Part shown: positions 1-8,605 of the stretch, piece by piece | Numbering within the stretch: the stretch's first letter is position 1 | Layout of the letters: every line of letters begins with the position of its first letter | Assembly: GCA_963761005.1 (NCBI GenBank) | Contig: CAVXFK010000026.1 | Coordinates: forward strand, 310,001 to 374,000 | Direction of reading: 5' to 3' | DNA: 64,000 nt | Source: DASWJZ01 sp963761005 | GTDB lineage: Bacteria > Pseudomonadota > Alphaproteobacteria > Rhizobiales > Afifellaceae | Position numbers and translations under genes: made by a program | The notes under the pieces: model-generated | Told to the model about the DNA's origin: nothing | Seen by the model: only the letters and a program-made list of their open reading frames with translations | The model's database searches: none

Positions 1-1056
1 GTATGGGCGTCGGCGGGATTGGCGTTGGCGCAGAGCCAGGACTTGATCGACGCCGCCAAGAAGGAAGGGACGCTGACCACGATCGCGCTGCCGCACGACT
101 GGTGCAATTACGGCGGCACGATTCAGGGCTTCAAGGACAAATACGGGATCGATGTGAACGAGCTCAATCCCGATGCCGGTTCGGGGGACGAGGTCGAGGC
201 GATCCGCGCCAACAAGGGCAATACCGGCCCGCAGGCGCCCGACGTGATCGACGTCGGCCTCTCCTTCGGTCCGACCGCCAAGTCGGAAGGCCTGATCCAG
301 CCGTATAAGGTCGCGACCTGGGATACGATTCCCGATACGGCGAAGGACGCCGACGGTTTCTGGTACGGCGACTATTACGGTGTGCTCTCCTTCATGGTGA
401 ACAAGGACATCGTGAAGACCACGCCGGCCGACTGGCCTGACCTCCTGAAGCCCGAATACGCGAACACCGTCGCGCTCGCCGGCGATCCGCGTACGTCGAA
501 CCAGGCGATCCAGGGCGTCTATGCCGCCGGTCTCTCGCGTGCCGCCGGCGATGCATCAAAGGCAGCCGGGGCGGGCCTCGAATTTTTTGCCGAGCTGAAC
601 AAGGCGGGGAACTTCGTTCCCGTTATCGGCAAGTCGGCCTCGCTCGCGCAGGGCTCGACTCCGATCATCATCTCCTGGGACTACAACGCGCTCTCTTGGC
701 GCGACGTTCTCGCCGGCAACCCGCCGGCCGACGTCGTCGTGCCGAAGACCGGCGTCATCGCGGGTGTCTACGTGCAGGCGATCAGCGCCTTCGCGCCGCA
801 TCCGAATGCAGCGAAGCTTTGGATGGAGTATCTGTACTCTGACGAAGGCCAGCTCACCTGGCTGAAGGGTTACTGCCACCCGATCCGCTTCAACGACATG
901 TCCAAGGCCGGCAAGATTCCGCAGGAGATGCTCGACAAGCTGCCGCCTGCGGCGTCCTACGAGGCGGCCGTCTTCCCGACGCTTGATGAGCAGAATGCGG
1001 GCAAGAAGGAGATCACCGAGAAATGGGATTCGGTGGTCGGCGCCAACGTGCAATAG
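1..1056 (+). CDS. ABC transporter substrate-binding protein (5' truncated by window edge)
   Basis: This is a periplasmic solute-binding protein of the bacterial extracellular solute-binding class (PotD/AfuA-like, SBP_bac_6-type). The reading frame is open from base 1 and begins inside a signal peptide (VWASAGLALAQS, with cleavage likely after ALA), so the true start lies upstream of the window; the internal TTG at 19 is not a credible start. The mature part carries the usual two-lobe pattern, including the segment YGDYYGVLSFMVNKDIV and a late AKLWMEYLYSDEGQ helix. It is followed by a hairpin and then two permeases and an ATPase, so it is the binding component of that importer. The ligand cannot be read from sequence; polyamine, iron or a small organic ion are all possible. 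Confidence 0.85.
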   Translation, partial: VWASAGLALAQSQDLIDAAKKEGTLTTIALPHDWCNYGGTIQGFKDKYGIDVNELNPDAGSGDEVEAIRANKGNTGPQAPDVIDVGLSFGPTAKSEGLIQPYKVATWDTIPDTAKDADGFWYGDYYGVLSFMVNKDIVKTTPADWPDLLKPEYANTVALAGDPRTSNQAIQGVYAAGLSRAAGDASKAAGAGLEFFAELNKAGNFVPVIGKSASLAQGSTPIIISWDYNALSWRDVLAGNPPADVVVPKTGVIAGVYVQAISAFAPHPNAAKLWMEYLYSDEGQLTWLKGYCHPIRFNDMSKAGKIPQEMLDKLPPAASYEAAVFPTLDEQNAGKKEITEKWDSVVGANVQ

Positions 1057-1064
1057 ACTGAGTT

Positions 1065-1098
1065 GATCGGGCGGCCGTCGGCCGCCCGATCCTTTTCT
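1065..1098 (+). terminator. Strong hairpin between binding protein and permease genes
   Basis: A perfect 12-bp inverted repeat (GATCGGGCGGCC, loop GTC, GGCCGCCCGATC) is followed by CTTTTCT. It begins 8 bases after the binding-protein stop codon and ends before the TTG start of the first permease. In ABC operons such a hairpin usually acts as a partial terminator or 3' mRNA stabiliser, letting the binding protein be made in excess over the membrane parts. That role is inferred. Confidence 0.75.
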
Positions 1099-1112
1099 GT
1101 GGGGCCTTTGTT

Positions 1113-2129
1113 TTGACCGACATCACCGCGAACGAGCCGGGCATCGCACGCCGCGATCCCGTGCCCCTCGCGACTCCCCCAGGCGTCCGCACCCGCGCCC
1201 GTTTGCCCACCAGTTGGATCGGCGTCGCGCCGTTCTTCATCTTCGCAGGGATGTTTCTGATTCTGCCCACGCTCTATCTGATGGTGGGCGCGTTTCAGAC
1301 GAAGGAGGGTCTCTTCACCCTCCACAACGTCGCTACCCTTTTCCAGCTGGACTCGACCCGCCCCGAATGCAACGCGGTCGTCGATGGCGGGCTCGGGTGG
1401 CTCATCTACTGGCTGCGGCACTATGTCGGCTGCTCGTCCATCCTGAGCGCCTACTGGATTTCGATCAAAGTCAGCTTCGCGTCCGCTATCCTCGGAGCCT
1501 TCATCGGCATCGCCATCGCCATTGCGATCGTGCGCGGCGGACTTCCGAACTGGATACGCTCCACCACGCTCACCTTCTCGGGCGTCGCGTCCAATTTCGC
1601 CGGCGTTCCACTGGCCTTCGCCTTTCTCGCGACGCTTGGCCGGCTCGGCCTGGTGACCGTGCTGCTCAGAACGCTGGTCGGCATCAACATCTATTCCTAC
1701 GGCTTCAACATCCTCTCCTTCTGGGGCCTGACGATCACCTATCTCTACTTTCAGATCCCGCTGATGGTGGTGATCATCGTGCCGGCGATCGACGGGATTA
1801 GGAGGGAGTGGGGCGAAGCGGCCGCGACGCTCGGCGCCACACAGGGCCAGTATTGGCGGATGGTGGTGATCCCGGTTCTCTGGCCGAGCTTCCTCGGCAC
1901 CGTCATCCTGCTCTTCGCCAATGCCTTCGGCGCGATTGCCACCGCCTACGCATTGACTGGATCGTCGCTCAACATCGTCCCGATCGTTCTCTACGCGCAG
2001 ATTCGCGGCGACGTGCTGCACAATGCCAATCTCGGCTATGCGATCGCCTTCGGCATGATCGTCATCACCGGCGTTGCCAATCTGCTCTACATCATCTTCA
2101 GAACGCGCAGCGAGAGGTGGCTGAAATGA
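1113..2129 (+). CDS. ABC transporter permease (first of pair)
   Basis: This is an inner-membrane permease of the binding-protein-dependent type, 338 aa, from a TTG start just after the hairpin. The N-terminus is polar and Pro/Arg-rich; the first membrane segment is around WIGVAPFFIFAGMFLILPT, and about six segments follow. The EAA cytoplasmic loop that docks with the ATPase is visible as EWGEAAATLGATQGQYWRMVVIP (about residues 233-255, written here in part). A stretch of about 28 residues around 74-101 (with Cys and Trp residues) sits in the first periplasmic loop and is longer than I expect for this family. The gene overlaps the next permease by four bases (ATGA), so the two are probably translationally coupled. 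Confidence 0.88.
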   Translation: MTDITANEPGIARRDPVPLATPPGVRTRARLPTSWIGVAPFFIFAGMFLILPTLYLMVGAFQTKEGLFTLHNVATLFQLDSTRPECNAVVDGGLGWLIYWLRHYVGCSSILSAYWISIKVSFASAILGAFIGIAIAIAIVRGGLPNWIRSTTLTFSGVASNFAGVPLAFAFLATLGRLGLVTVLLRTLVGINIYSYGFNILSFWGLTITYLYFQIPLMVVIIVPAIDGIRREWGEAAATLGATQGQYWRMVVIPVLWPSFLGTVILLFANAFGAIATAYALTGSSLNIVPIVLYAQIRGDVLHNANLGYAIAFGMIVITGVANLLYIIFRTRSERWLK

Positions 2130-2914
2130 GGTCCGGTCGCTTCTGGTCTTGGGTGATTTTTGCCGTCGGCGCGGCCTATTTCTTCATTCCGTTGATTGGC
2201 ACGCTCGAGTTTTCGATGCGCATGCGTCGCGGCGCCTATTCGTTCGACGCCTACAAGGTCGTCCTCGGCGACGTGCATTTTCAGCAGACCTTCGGATATT
2301 CTGTCCTTGTCGCGATCCTCACGATCATTCTCGGCGTGCTGATCGTTGTTCCGGCCGCCTATTGGATCAGGCTGCGCCTGCCGCAGTTGAGGCCCATTGT
2401 CGAGTTCATCACGCTCCTGCCGCTGGTCATTCCGGCGATCGTCATAGTCTTCGGCTATATCCGCATGTATGGGTCGAGCTCGCCGCTTCCGTTCCTCGCG
2501 AGCGCACGCGGCGCCGATGCGCTTCTCGTCATCGGATATGCGACGCTGGCGCTGCCCTATATGTATCGTGCCGTCGATACCGGTCTTCGCACCATCGACG
2601 TCAGGACGCTGACCGAAGCAGCGCAGATATTGGGCGCCGGCTGGACGACGATCATGATGCGGGTGATCCTGCCCAACGTCCTGATCGCCGTACTCTCCGG
2701 CGCGTTCCTGACCTTCGCCATCGTAATCGGCGAGTTCACGATGGCGAGCCTTCTGAACCGCCCGGCTTTCGGGCCCTATCTGCAGCTCATGGGTGCCAAC
2801 CGCGCCTACGAGCCGGCAGCGCTCGCGATCATTGCTTTCGCGATCACGTGGGGATGCATGTCGCTGATCCAGATCCTTTCACGTTTCGCGCCTAAATCGG
2901 GCCAAACCCGCTGA
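2126..2914 (+). CDS. ABC transporter permease (second of pair)
   Basis: This is the partner inner-membrane permease, 262 aa, of PotC/PotI type. The ATG at 2126 overlaps the stop of the first permease (ATGA), which fixes the start; the frame stays open further upstream but that part is a shadow of the preceding gene. It has a short cytoplasmic N-terminus, a first membrane segment from about residue 8, about six membrane segments in total, and the EAA loop TEAAQILGAGWTTIMMRVILP near residues 169-189. With the other permease it forms the heterodimeric channel of the importer whose ATPase starts 17 bases downstream. Confidence 0.88.
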   Translation: MRSGRFWSWVIFAVGAAYFFIPLIGTLEFSMRMRRGAYSFDAYKVVLGDVHFQQTFGYSVLVAILTIILGVLIVVPAAYWIRLRLPQLRPIVEFITLLPLVIPAIVIVFGYIRMYGSSSPLPFLASARGADALLVIGYATLALPYMYRAVDTGLRTIDVRTLTEAAQILGAGWTTIMMRVILPNVLIAVLSGAFLTFAIVIGEFTMASLLNRPAFGPYLQLMGANRAYEPAALAIIAFAITWGCMSLIQILSRFAPKSGQTR

Positions 2915-2931
2915 TTTGAAAGGCCACACGA

Positions 2932-4006
2932 ATGAGCGATCCTTTCCTCAGCATCCAGAGCATCCGCAAGACCTTCGGCCCGACGACGGTGGTTCAGGAT
3001 TTCAATCTCGACGTCGAAGCCGGGGAATTCATCTCCTTCCTCGGCCCGTCGGGCTGCGGCAAGACGACCGTTCTGCGCATGGTGGCGGGTTTCGAAGAGC
3101 CGACCGCCGGAAACGTCGTCGTCGGCGGGCGGGACATTACGCAGCTGAAGCCCAATCAGCGCAACGTCGGCATGGTCTTCCAGGCCTATGCGCTCTTCCC
3201 CAACCTGACTGTGACGCAGAACGTCGGCTTTGGACTGAAGGTCGCCGGCGTGCCGAAGGCCGAGGCCGATCAGCGCGTCGCTGAGATGCTGTCGCTGATC
3301 AGGCTGCCGGAGCTTGGGTCGCGCTATCCCTATCAGCTGTCGGGCGGCCAGCAGCAGCGCGTCGCCTTGGCGCGTGCGCTCGCGCCGAAGCCGAAGCTCC
3401 TGCTCCTTGACGAGCCGCTCTCGGCGCTCGACGCCAAGGTGCGTGTCTCTCTGCGCGAGGAGATTCGCGCGATCCAGCAGAAGTCTCGGCATCACTACGA
3501 TCTTCGTGACGCACGACCAGGAAGAGGCGCTGTCGATCTCGGATCGGATCGTCGTCATGTACAATGGCCGAGCCGAGCAGGTCGGCACGCCGTTCGAGAT
3601 CTACAATCGCCCGAGCTCGCGCTTCGTTGCCTCCTTCGTCGGCACGTTGAATGTCATGGACGCGGAGGTGGTCGACGCCGCAAGCGGACGGATGAAGCTC
3701 GACGGGCAGGAGATTACCGCGGCACTAGGCGTCGCCGGGGCCGCGCCCGGCACCCGACGCTCCGTCGCGCTCCGTCCGGAGGCGGTTTCGCTGAACGGTG
3801 TCGACGGCAACAGGAACAAGCTCAGCGGGACGATCGAGGATGTGAACTTCCTCGGCTCGGTCGTGCGCGTGCGCGTCCGCTTCAAGGAGAACGCCGTCTC
3901 GCTCGACACCTTCAACAATCCGAACGCCCCGCCGCCCAAGCAGGGCGACAAGGTGACGGTTAGCTTTGCGCCGGAAGATATCCTGATACTGGACGAGGCG
4001 GGCTGA
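2932..4006 (+). pseudogene. ABC transporter ATP-binding protein, PotA-like, single-base frameshift
   Basis: This is the ATPase of the upstream importer. The first frame (2932 to about 3480) gives Walker A GPSGCGKTT, Q-loop VFQAYALFP, signature LSGGQQQR and Walker B LLLLDEPLSALD. Just after the residues RAIQQ the frame breaks. Removing one A of the AA at 3481-3482 restores SLGITTIFVTHDQEEAL (switch His included) and then a complete C-terminal TOBE-type domain ending at 4006. Both halves are well conserved and the indel lies in a two-base run, so a sequence error is the simplest explanation. If the shift is real, the ATPase would lack its H-switch and regulatory domain and the importer would be dead unless another ATPase serves it. 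Confidence 0.85.
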
Positions 4007-4025
4007 GCCCGCGCGCCGTGGACGC

Positions 4026-4247
4026 CTAGCGCGAGGCGATATACCCGCCGCCGGTTCCGAGCGCTCCGCCGACAATGGCGCCGCCGATGACCGAGCCGCC
4101 GGCCGCCGCTGCAACGACGGCTCCGCCGCCCGCTCCGAGCACGGCACCTGTCGCCAGATATTGCTGTGTCCGCGAGCAGCCGCCCGCCGCCATCAGTCCA
4201 AGGGCGAGGGCCGCCGCAACGCCGGCCTTTCCGATACGCGCCACCAC
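4026..4247 (-). CDS. Small glycine-zipper lipoprotein
   Basis: This is a 73-aa predicted lipoprotein of unknown function. The signal peptide runs MVARIGKAGVAAALALGLMAAGGC, with a lipobox AGGC; the mature part after the Cys begins SRTQQYLATGAVLGAGGGA and is dominated by Gly/Ala repeats (GGxxxGG-type glycine zipper) ending in GGGYIASR. Proteins of this kind are small outer-membrane or periplasmic lipoproteins common in Rhizobiales. It is convergent with the ABC operon and divergent from mmcB. The low-complexity composition makes homology-based naming unsafe. Confidence 0.7.
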   Translation of the reverse strand: MVARIGKAGVAAALALGLMAAGGCSRTQQYLATGAVLGAGGGAVVAAAAGGSVIGGAIVGGALGTGGGYIASR

Positions 4248-4280
4248 ACCAACTCCGCGAGAACGTCGTTTTCGGACCGT

Positions 4281-4295
4281 GAACGATCCCGGTTA
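4281..4295. promoter_or_regulatory. LexA-like half-matching site upstream of mmcB
   Basis: The sequence GAAC-N7-GTTA lies about 90 bases upstream of the mmcB start. It differs by one base from the GAAC-N7-GTTC form of the alphaproteobacterial SOS box. mmcB is LexA-regulated in Caulobacter, which gives the site some prior plausibility, but a seven-of-eight match is weak on its own. Confidence 0.3.
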
Positions 4296-4386
4296 AGTTT
4301 CCGCAAATTTGGCGGCGTTCCGGCTTTGTTTCGGCGCCCGGATCGGCCACTATCGGGCGAAAGCGAATCCTTGAGCGGGAAGATTC

Positions 4387-4896
4387 TTGAGCATCCGGAT
4401 CGTCACGCAAGCGCGCCTGATCGAAGCGGAGACGCCGTCGCTGCCCGTCGACGGCCGCCAGTCGGAGCGCGCGCTCGCCATCCGCCGCGGCGTCTGCCGG
4501 CGGCTTCGCGCCGAGGGGTTGGCGTTGATCCCTGAAGTGACGCTCCGCTCCGGCCGCCGCGCCGATCTCGTGGCGCTCGGTTCTGACGGCGCGATCACCA
4601 TCATCGAGATCAAGTCGTCGGTGGAGGATTTTCGTGCCGACGCGAAGTGGCAGGACTATTTCGTCCACTCCGACAGCTTCTATTTCGCAACCGGCCCGCA
4701 TGTGCCCGCAGAGATTTTCCCGGAGGAGGCGGGGCTCATCGTCGCCGATCCCTATGGCGCCGAGATTTTGCGCCCGTCGGATGTGCAGAAGCTTCCTGCG
4801 GCGACGCGCAAGGAGATGCTGATCCGCATCGCGCGTGCCGGCGCCCATCGCCTGCACGATCTCGAAGACCCGGATTTTGAAGGGGCGCTCGGTTGA
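4387..4896 (+). CDS. mmcB: MmcB family DNA repair protein
   Basis: This 169-aa protein matches the MmcB family (mitomycin C resistance, SOS-linked in Caulobacter). It has the PD-(D/E)xK nuclease core: an early basic helix (RRGVCRRLRAEGL), then the metal-binding pattern RADLVALGSDGAITIIEIKSS, with Asp at about 59 and the E-I-K motif at about 72-74, and a following helix VEDFRADAKWQDYF. The start is TTG at 4387, chosen because homologs begin near the sequence IVTQARLIEAE. It lies tail-to-tail with actR (4 bases between stop codons), an arrangement common in Rhizobiales. Confidence 0.88.
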   Translation: MSIRIVTQARLIEAETPSLPVDGRQSERALAIRRGVCRRLRAEGLALIPEVTLRSGRRADLVALGSDGAITIIEIKSSVEDFRADAKWQDYFVHSDSFYFATGPHVPAEIFPEEAGLIVADPYGAEILRPSDVQKLPAATRKEMLIRIARAGAHRLHDLEDPDFEGALG

Positions 4897-4900
4897 AGCT

Positions 4901-5479
4901 CTAGCGCGGCGCGCGCTTCGCCAGGATTCGCTGCAGCGTGCGCCGGTGCATGTTGAGGCGGCGCGCGGTCTCCGAGACGTTGCGGTCGCAAAGCTCGTAG
5001 ACGCGCTGGATATGCTCCCAGCGCACGCGGTCGGCCGACATCGGGTTTTCCGGCGGCAGCGCGCGCGCGTCCTTCTTCTGCATGAGCGCCGCGTGGATCT
5101 CGTCGGCGTCGGCGGGCTTGGAGAGATAATCGACCGCGCCGAGCTTCACGGCGGTCACCGCCGTCGCGATGTTGCCGTAGCCGGTCAGGATGATCGCCCG
5201 CGCTTCCGGCCGCCTGGCACGGATCATCTCGATCACGTCGAGGCCATTCCCGTCCTCAAGCCGCATGTCGACGACGGCGAAGGAGGGGTTCGCCGCCTCC
5301 ACCTTCTGGCGCGCTTCCGCCACCGATTCCGCCGTCTCCGTCACGTAGCCGCGCTTTTCCATGGCGCGCGCGAGGCGCTGCAGGAAGGCCTTGTCGTCGT
5401 CCACGATCAGTAGCACCTGCCCATCCGCCGGTGCTGTTTCATGCGGCTGTTCGGCCATCGTTACGGCCCGTTCAAGCAT
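4901..5479 (-). CDS. actR: Redox response regulator ActR/RegA (PrrA) family
   Basis: This is the DNA-binding response regulator paired with the upstream sensor kinase. It has a receiver domain with acidic pocket VDDD, the phospho-acceptor Asp in VVDMRLEDGNGLD (residue 71), and the switch Lys in YLSKPADADEI. A short linker follows, then a Fis-type helix-turn-helix, SETARRLNMHRRTLQRIL. RegA/PrrA/ActR proteins are about 185-190 aa and control redox-responsive genes (respiration, CO2 and nitrogen fixation, acid tolerance). The ATG at 5479 has a GAGAG element upstream; an internal ATG at 5458 is a possible alternative start. It is the second gene of the actS-actR operon. Confidence 0.92.
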   Translation of the reverse strand: MLERAVTMAEQPHETAPADGQVLLIVDDDKAFLQRLARAMEKRGYVTETAESVAEARQKVEAANPSFAVVDMRLEDGNGLDVIEMIRARRPEARAIILTGYGNIATAVTAVKLGAVDYLSKPADADEIHAALMQKKDARALPPENPMSADRVRWEHIQRVYELCDRNVSETARRLNMHRRTLQRILAKRAPR

Positions 5480-5531
5480 TTGCGGCTGCTCTCGATGATA
5501 GGGGCAACGGGAAACCTACGGAACCTAAGCA

Positions 5532-6905
5532 TTATCCGTTGCCGATCAAGCTTCTGTCCGAGGTGCCTGCCTGTTTGGCTAACGCCTTCGCGCCGGCCGC
5601 CTCGAACGCCGCACGCGGCCAGGAGACCGTCACGGAAGCGCCGGTTTCCGGTTGTTTTCGGTTGGCGAGCCTGAGTTTCGCCCCGGAGCGCTCGAGCAAC
5701 GTCTTGGCGATGAAAATGCCGAGGCCGAGCCCGCCATGCTCCAGGGCCGCGGCCTGGCCGACGCGGCGCGTCGTGACGTAGGGCTCGCCGAGCTGGTCGA
5801 TCACGTCGGGCGAGAAGCCCGGGCCGTCGTCGGTGATGGTGATCGTCACCTCCGACGCGGTCCATTCGGCCAGGATGCGGACTTCGGACTTGGCGAAGTC
5901 GACGGCGTTGTCGACGAGGTTTCCGAGCCCGTAGAGGAGGCCGGGATTGCGGCCCGCGACCGGCTCCGGCGCCTCGCCCTTCCGCTCGATCGAAATGGCG
6001 ATGCCGAAGTCGCGGTGCGGCGCGACCGCCTCTTCGAGCACGTGCGAGAGCGGCATCAGCCCGAGGTGCACGCCCGGATCGGAGGAGAGCGAGGCGATCT
6101 TGGAGAGTATCTCGCGGCAGCGCTCCGACTGTGCGCGGATCAGCTTGATGTCGTCGGCATGCGGGTCGTCGGGCTTCACCTCGCTTGCAAGCTCGTGCGC
6201 GACAAGCGCGATCGTGGCGAGTGGCGTGCCAAGCTCGTGCGCCGCCGCCGCAGCGAGGCCGTCGAGCGCCGAGAGATGTTGCTCGCGCTGCAACACCAGC
6301 TCGGTCGCGGCAAGCGCATCGGCGAGCTGCCGCGCTTCCTCGGCGACGCGGAACGCGTAGAACGCCATGAAGCCGAGCGCCGAGACGAGCGCCACCCACA
6401 CGCCCCCGACATAGTGAAGCGGCACGTTGTAGACGTCGCCCGGGAACCACGGCAGCGGCCGGTGGATGAAGACGAGCACCGTCGCGGCGGCAAGCGTCAT
6501 GGCGCCGATCAGGAACGTCTTGTCCGCCTGTTGCGTCGTCGCCGACACCATCGCCGGCGCGAGAAGCAGGATGACGAACGGGTTCTCCAGGCCGCCGGTC
6601 AGGTAGAGGAGGCCGGAAAGCTGCAGAAGATCATAGGCGAGAAGCAGCGTCGCCCAGTTCGGGTCGAGCCGATAGGCGGGCGGAAAGGCGAGCCGGAGCC
6701 CGAGATTGAGCCAGGCGGAGAGCGCGATCAGCGCGAAGCAGGCGCCCATCGGTAGCGGAAAGCCGAACCAGAGGCCGACCACCAGGATCGCGGCGCTCTG
6801 CCCGCCGACCGCGAGCCAGCGGAGCCGGGTTAGCGTCGAAAGCTTGAGCCGCCGGCCCGACCACCCGCTTTCTTCGTCCGCCCTGCCGCGCAGCGTCAGT
6901 TCCAT
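5532..6905 (-). CDS. actS: Redox sensor histidine kinase ActS/RegB (PrrB) family
   Basis: This is a 457-aa membrane sensor kinase. About six membrane segments occupy residues 30-190, including the quinone-site motif GGLENPF (104-110) characteristic of RegB. The H-box is AAAHELGTPLATI, with the autophosphorylated His at 223. The redox-active Cys of RegB is present in SERCREIL (Cys263). The ATPase domain has N-box LGNLVDNAVDFA, G1 DDGPGF and G2 GGLGLGIFIA. It is transcribed with actR, 52 bases downstream, and diverges from dapB. The protein is expected to sense ubiquinone redox state and signal to ActR. Confidence 0.93.
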   Translation of the reverse strand: MELTLRGRADEESGWSGRRLKLSTLTRLRWLAVGGQSAAILVVGLWFGFPLPMGACFALIALSAWLNLGLRLAFPPAYRLDPNWATLLLAYDLLQLSGLLYLTGGLENPFVILLLAPAMVSATTQQADKTFLIGAMTLAAATVLVFIHRPLPWFPGDVYNVPLHYVGGVWVALVSALGFMAFYAFRVAEEARQLADALAATELVLQREQHLSALDGLAAAAAHELGTPLATIALVAHELASEVKPDDPHADDIKLIRAQSERCREILSKIASLSSDPGVHLGLMPLSHVLEEAVAPHRDFGIAISIERKGEAPEPVAGRNPGLLYGLGNLVDNAVDFAKSEVRILAEWTASEVTITITDDGPGFSPDVIDQLGEPYVTTRRVGQAAALEHGGLGLGIFIAKTLLERSGAKLRLANRKQPETGASVTVSWPRAAFEAAGAKALAKQAGTSDRSLIGNG

Positions 6906-6981
6906 GCCGCCGTCTTACTCTTTCCGCCCGCGCAAGTCAGGCGAGCGCTGCACCCCTCGAAGCTGGCGGCCGGCCGCCAAT

Positions 6982-7002
6982 CCTCTCCCCGATGGGGAGA
7001 GG
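6982..7002. repeat. Perfect hairpin, short intergenic repeat
   Basis: A perfect 9-bp inverted repeat (CCTCTCCCC, loop GAT, GGGGAGAGG) lies between actS and dapB. Palindromes of the CTCTCCCC/GGGGAGAG type are dispersed in many rhizobial genomes. It could also affect dapB mRNA, as it lies about 60 bases upstream of that start. Whether it is repeated elsewhere in this genome cannot be told from this window. Confidence 0.5.
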
Positions 7003-7064
7003 AATCGGCTTGCGCCGGGAGGCCACTTGCGATTTCCCTTCGCCGACAAGTGAAGGGTAGGGCC

Positions 7065-7874
7065 ATGACAGCACTTCGCGTCGTCGTCGCCGGAGCGGGC
7101 GGGCGAATGGGTCGGGCGCTGACGCGTGCGGTGCTCGCCGAACCGAAGCTCAAGCTCGTCGGCGCGCTCGACCGCGCCGATGCCGAATCGCAGGGCAAGG
7201 ACATCGGGCTTCTCGCCGGCGCCGGTGCGACCGGCGTCACGGTCAGCGTCGATTCGCCGGCGGCGCTCGCGCACAGCGACGTGCTCCTCGATTTCACCGC
7301 GCCTGAGGCAACGCTCGGTTATTCGGAACTCGCTGCGCAGGCGCGCATCGTCCACATCATCGGCACGACCGGGATCGATCCCGCCGACGAGGCGCGACTC
7401 AAGGCGGCGGGACGCCATTGCCGCATCGTCAAGTCCGGCAACATGAGCCTCGGGATCAACGTGCTCGCCGGGCTGGTGAAGCGCGCGGCGGCGGCGCTCG
7501 GGCCGGACTACGATATCGAGATCGTCGAGATGCATCACCGCCACAAGGTCGACGCGCCCTCCGGCACGGCGCTTCTTCTCGGCCACGCCGCCGCCGAGGG
7601 CCGCGGCATCGACTTGGCGGAAAAGTCGCTGCGCGCCCGCGACGGCATGACCGGCGCGCGGCCGAGGGAGGCGATCGGCTTCGCGAGTCTCCGCGGCGGC
7701 TCGGTCGTCGGCGATCACATGGTGATCTTCGCCGGCGAGGGCGAGCGGATCGAGCTGATCCATCGTGCCGAAAGTCGCGACAACTTCGCCCACGGCGCCA
7801 TCCGCGCCGCGCTCTGGGCCTTTGACAAGAAGCCGGGGCTCTACTCGATGGCGGATGTGCTCGGGTTGCACTAA
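7065..7874 (+). CDS. dapB: 4-hydroxy-tetrahydrodipicolinate reductase
   Basis: DapB reduces 4-hydroxy-tetrahydrodipicolinate with NAD(P)H in the cytoplasm, a step in lysine and meso-diaminopimelate synthesis. The 269-aa protein has the nucleotide-binding motif GAGGRMGR near the N-terminus, the GTTGIDPAD region, and the signature EMHHRHKVDAPSGTAL holding the catalytic His and Lys and the substrate-binding loop. The ATG at 7065 matches the family start; a GTG 15 bases upstream is less likely. A dapD start at the right end of the window belongs to the same pathway. Confidence 0.96.
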   Translation: MTALRVVVAGAGGRMGRALTRAVLAEPKLKLVGALDRADAESQGKDIGLLAGAGATGVTVSVDSPAALAHSDVLLDFTAPEATLGYSELAAQARIVHIIGTTGIDPADEARLKAAGRHCRIVKSGNMSLGINVLAGLVKRAAAALGPDYDIEIVEMHHRHKVDAPSGTALLLGHAAAEGRGIDLAEKSLRARDGMTGARPREAIGFASLRGGSVVGDHMVIFAGEGERIELIHRAESRDNFAHGAIRAALWAFDKKPGLYSMADVLGLH

Positions 7875-7930
7875 TGACCGCGCTTCACTTGCACGGTGGG
7901 TAGGGAAGGGGTCGGCTGATTGCATCAGAC

Positions 7931-8056
7931 ACCCTCATCCTGAGGCACAGCGCCGGCGCGAGCCGGCGTTGCCTCGAAGGAGCGTCCATAGTGCACTGGA
8001 TGCACCATAGTCCGTGCTTCGAGGCTCGTTTCGCTCGCACCTCAACATCAGGAGGT
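7931..8056. repeat. Palindromic intergenic repeat, family A
   Basis: This element runs from CCTCATCCTGAGGCAC to CTCAACATCAGGAGG, with internal pieces GCCTCGAAGG and CTTCGAGGCTCG. Its two ends are near-complementary, so it can fold into a long branched hairpin. Related copies lie at 17692-17742 and 19005-19149. The layout matches the mosaic intergenic repeats of Rhizobiales. It fills most of the 230-base gap between dapB and the EVE gene. Confidence 0.65.
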
Positions 8057-8104
8057 TGGGTAGCTTCCATCCACGTGCGTTGACTGGAGAGGAGCTTGCA
8101 AGAA

Positions 8105-8560
8105 ATGCCCGCCAAGAAAACCTTAGGCCCCCGCTACTGGATCGCCGTCGTCCCGAAGGTCGGCGTCGACCGTTGCCTCGCCGGTGGTTTCGCCATGTTC
8201 GCGCATGGACGCCACGACGCCGTGAAGCGCACCAGCCCCGGCGAGTGGCTCGCCTACTATTCGCCGCGCACGCTGCTTAAAGGTGGCGACGAGGTGCGCG
8301 CCTTCACGGCGATCGGAAAGTTCACCGAGCGCGAGCCCTACGAAGCGGAGATGATGCCAGGCCGCGTCGGCTGGCGTCGTGACATCAGCTTCGAAGAGGA
8401 GGCCCGGCAGGCGGATGTCTATCCGCTTCTCGACCAGCTCTCCTTCATCAAGGATCGCACGCATTGGGGCCTCTTCTTCCACCGCAGCCTCTTTTCGGTG
8501 CCGCGCGAGGATTTTGCCAAGGTTGCCACCGCCATGGGCCTTGACCCGCAGATGGTTTGA
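8105..8560 (+). CDS. EVE domain-containing protein
   Basis: This 151-aa protein consists of one EVE domain (PUA-like fold, UPF0310 family): YWIAVVPKVGVDRCLAGGFAMFAHGR at the N-terminus (written here only in part), then LAYYSPRT, FTAIGKFTEREPYEAEM and a C-terminal LSFIKDRTHWGLFFHRSLF. EVE proteins bind modified bases in DNA or RNA, but the specific role of this stand-alone subfamily is not established. The ATG at 8105 has GAGAGGAG upstream; a TTG nine bases earlier is the alternative. No restriction genes are adjacent. Confidence 0.85.
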   Translation: MPAKKTLGPRYWIAVVPKVGVDRCLAGGFAMFAHGRHDAVKRTSPGEWLAYYSPRTLLKGGDEVRAFTAIGKFTEREPYEAEMMPGRVGWRRDISFEEEARQADVYPLLDQLSFIKDRTHWGLFFHRSLFSVPREDFAKVATAMGLDPQMV

Positions 8561-8605
8561 GGCACGGTCGCCGGAAGATCGGCGGTCTCCCCACCAGCAG
8601 CGGGA

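Noticed and set aside
957..2021. Long minus-strand open frame (354 codons) opposite the permease genes
   Set aside because: It is rich in Arg, Asp, Glu and His with no domain, and lies fully antisense to well-supported ABC genes. It is a GC-driven shadow frame, as are many others opposite lepA, cpaE, cpaF/tadB and the family 5 binding proteins.
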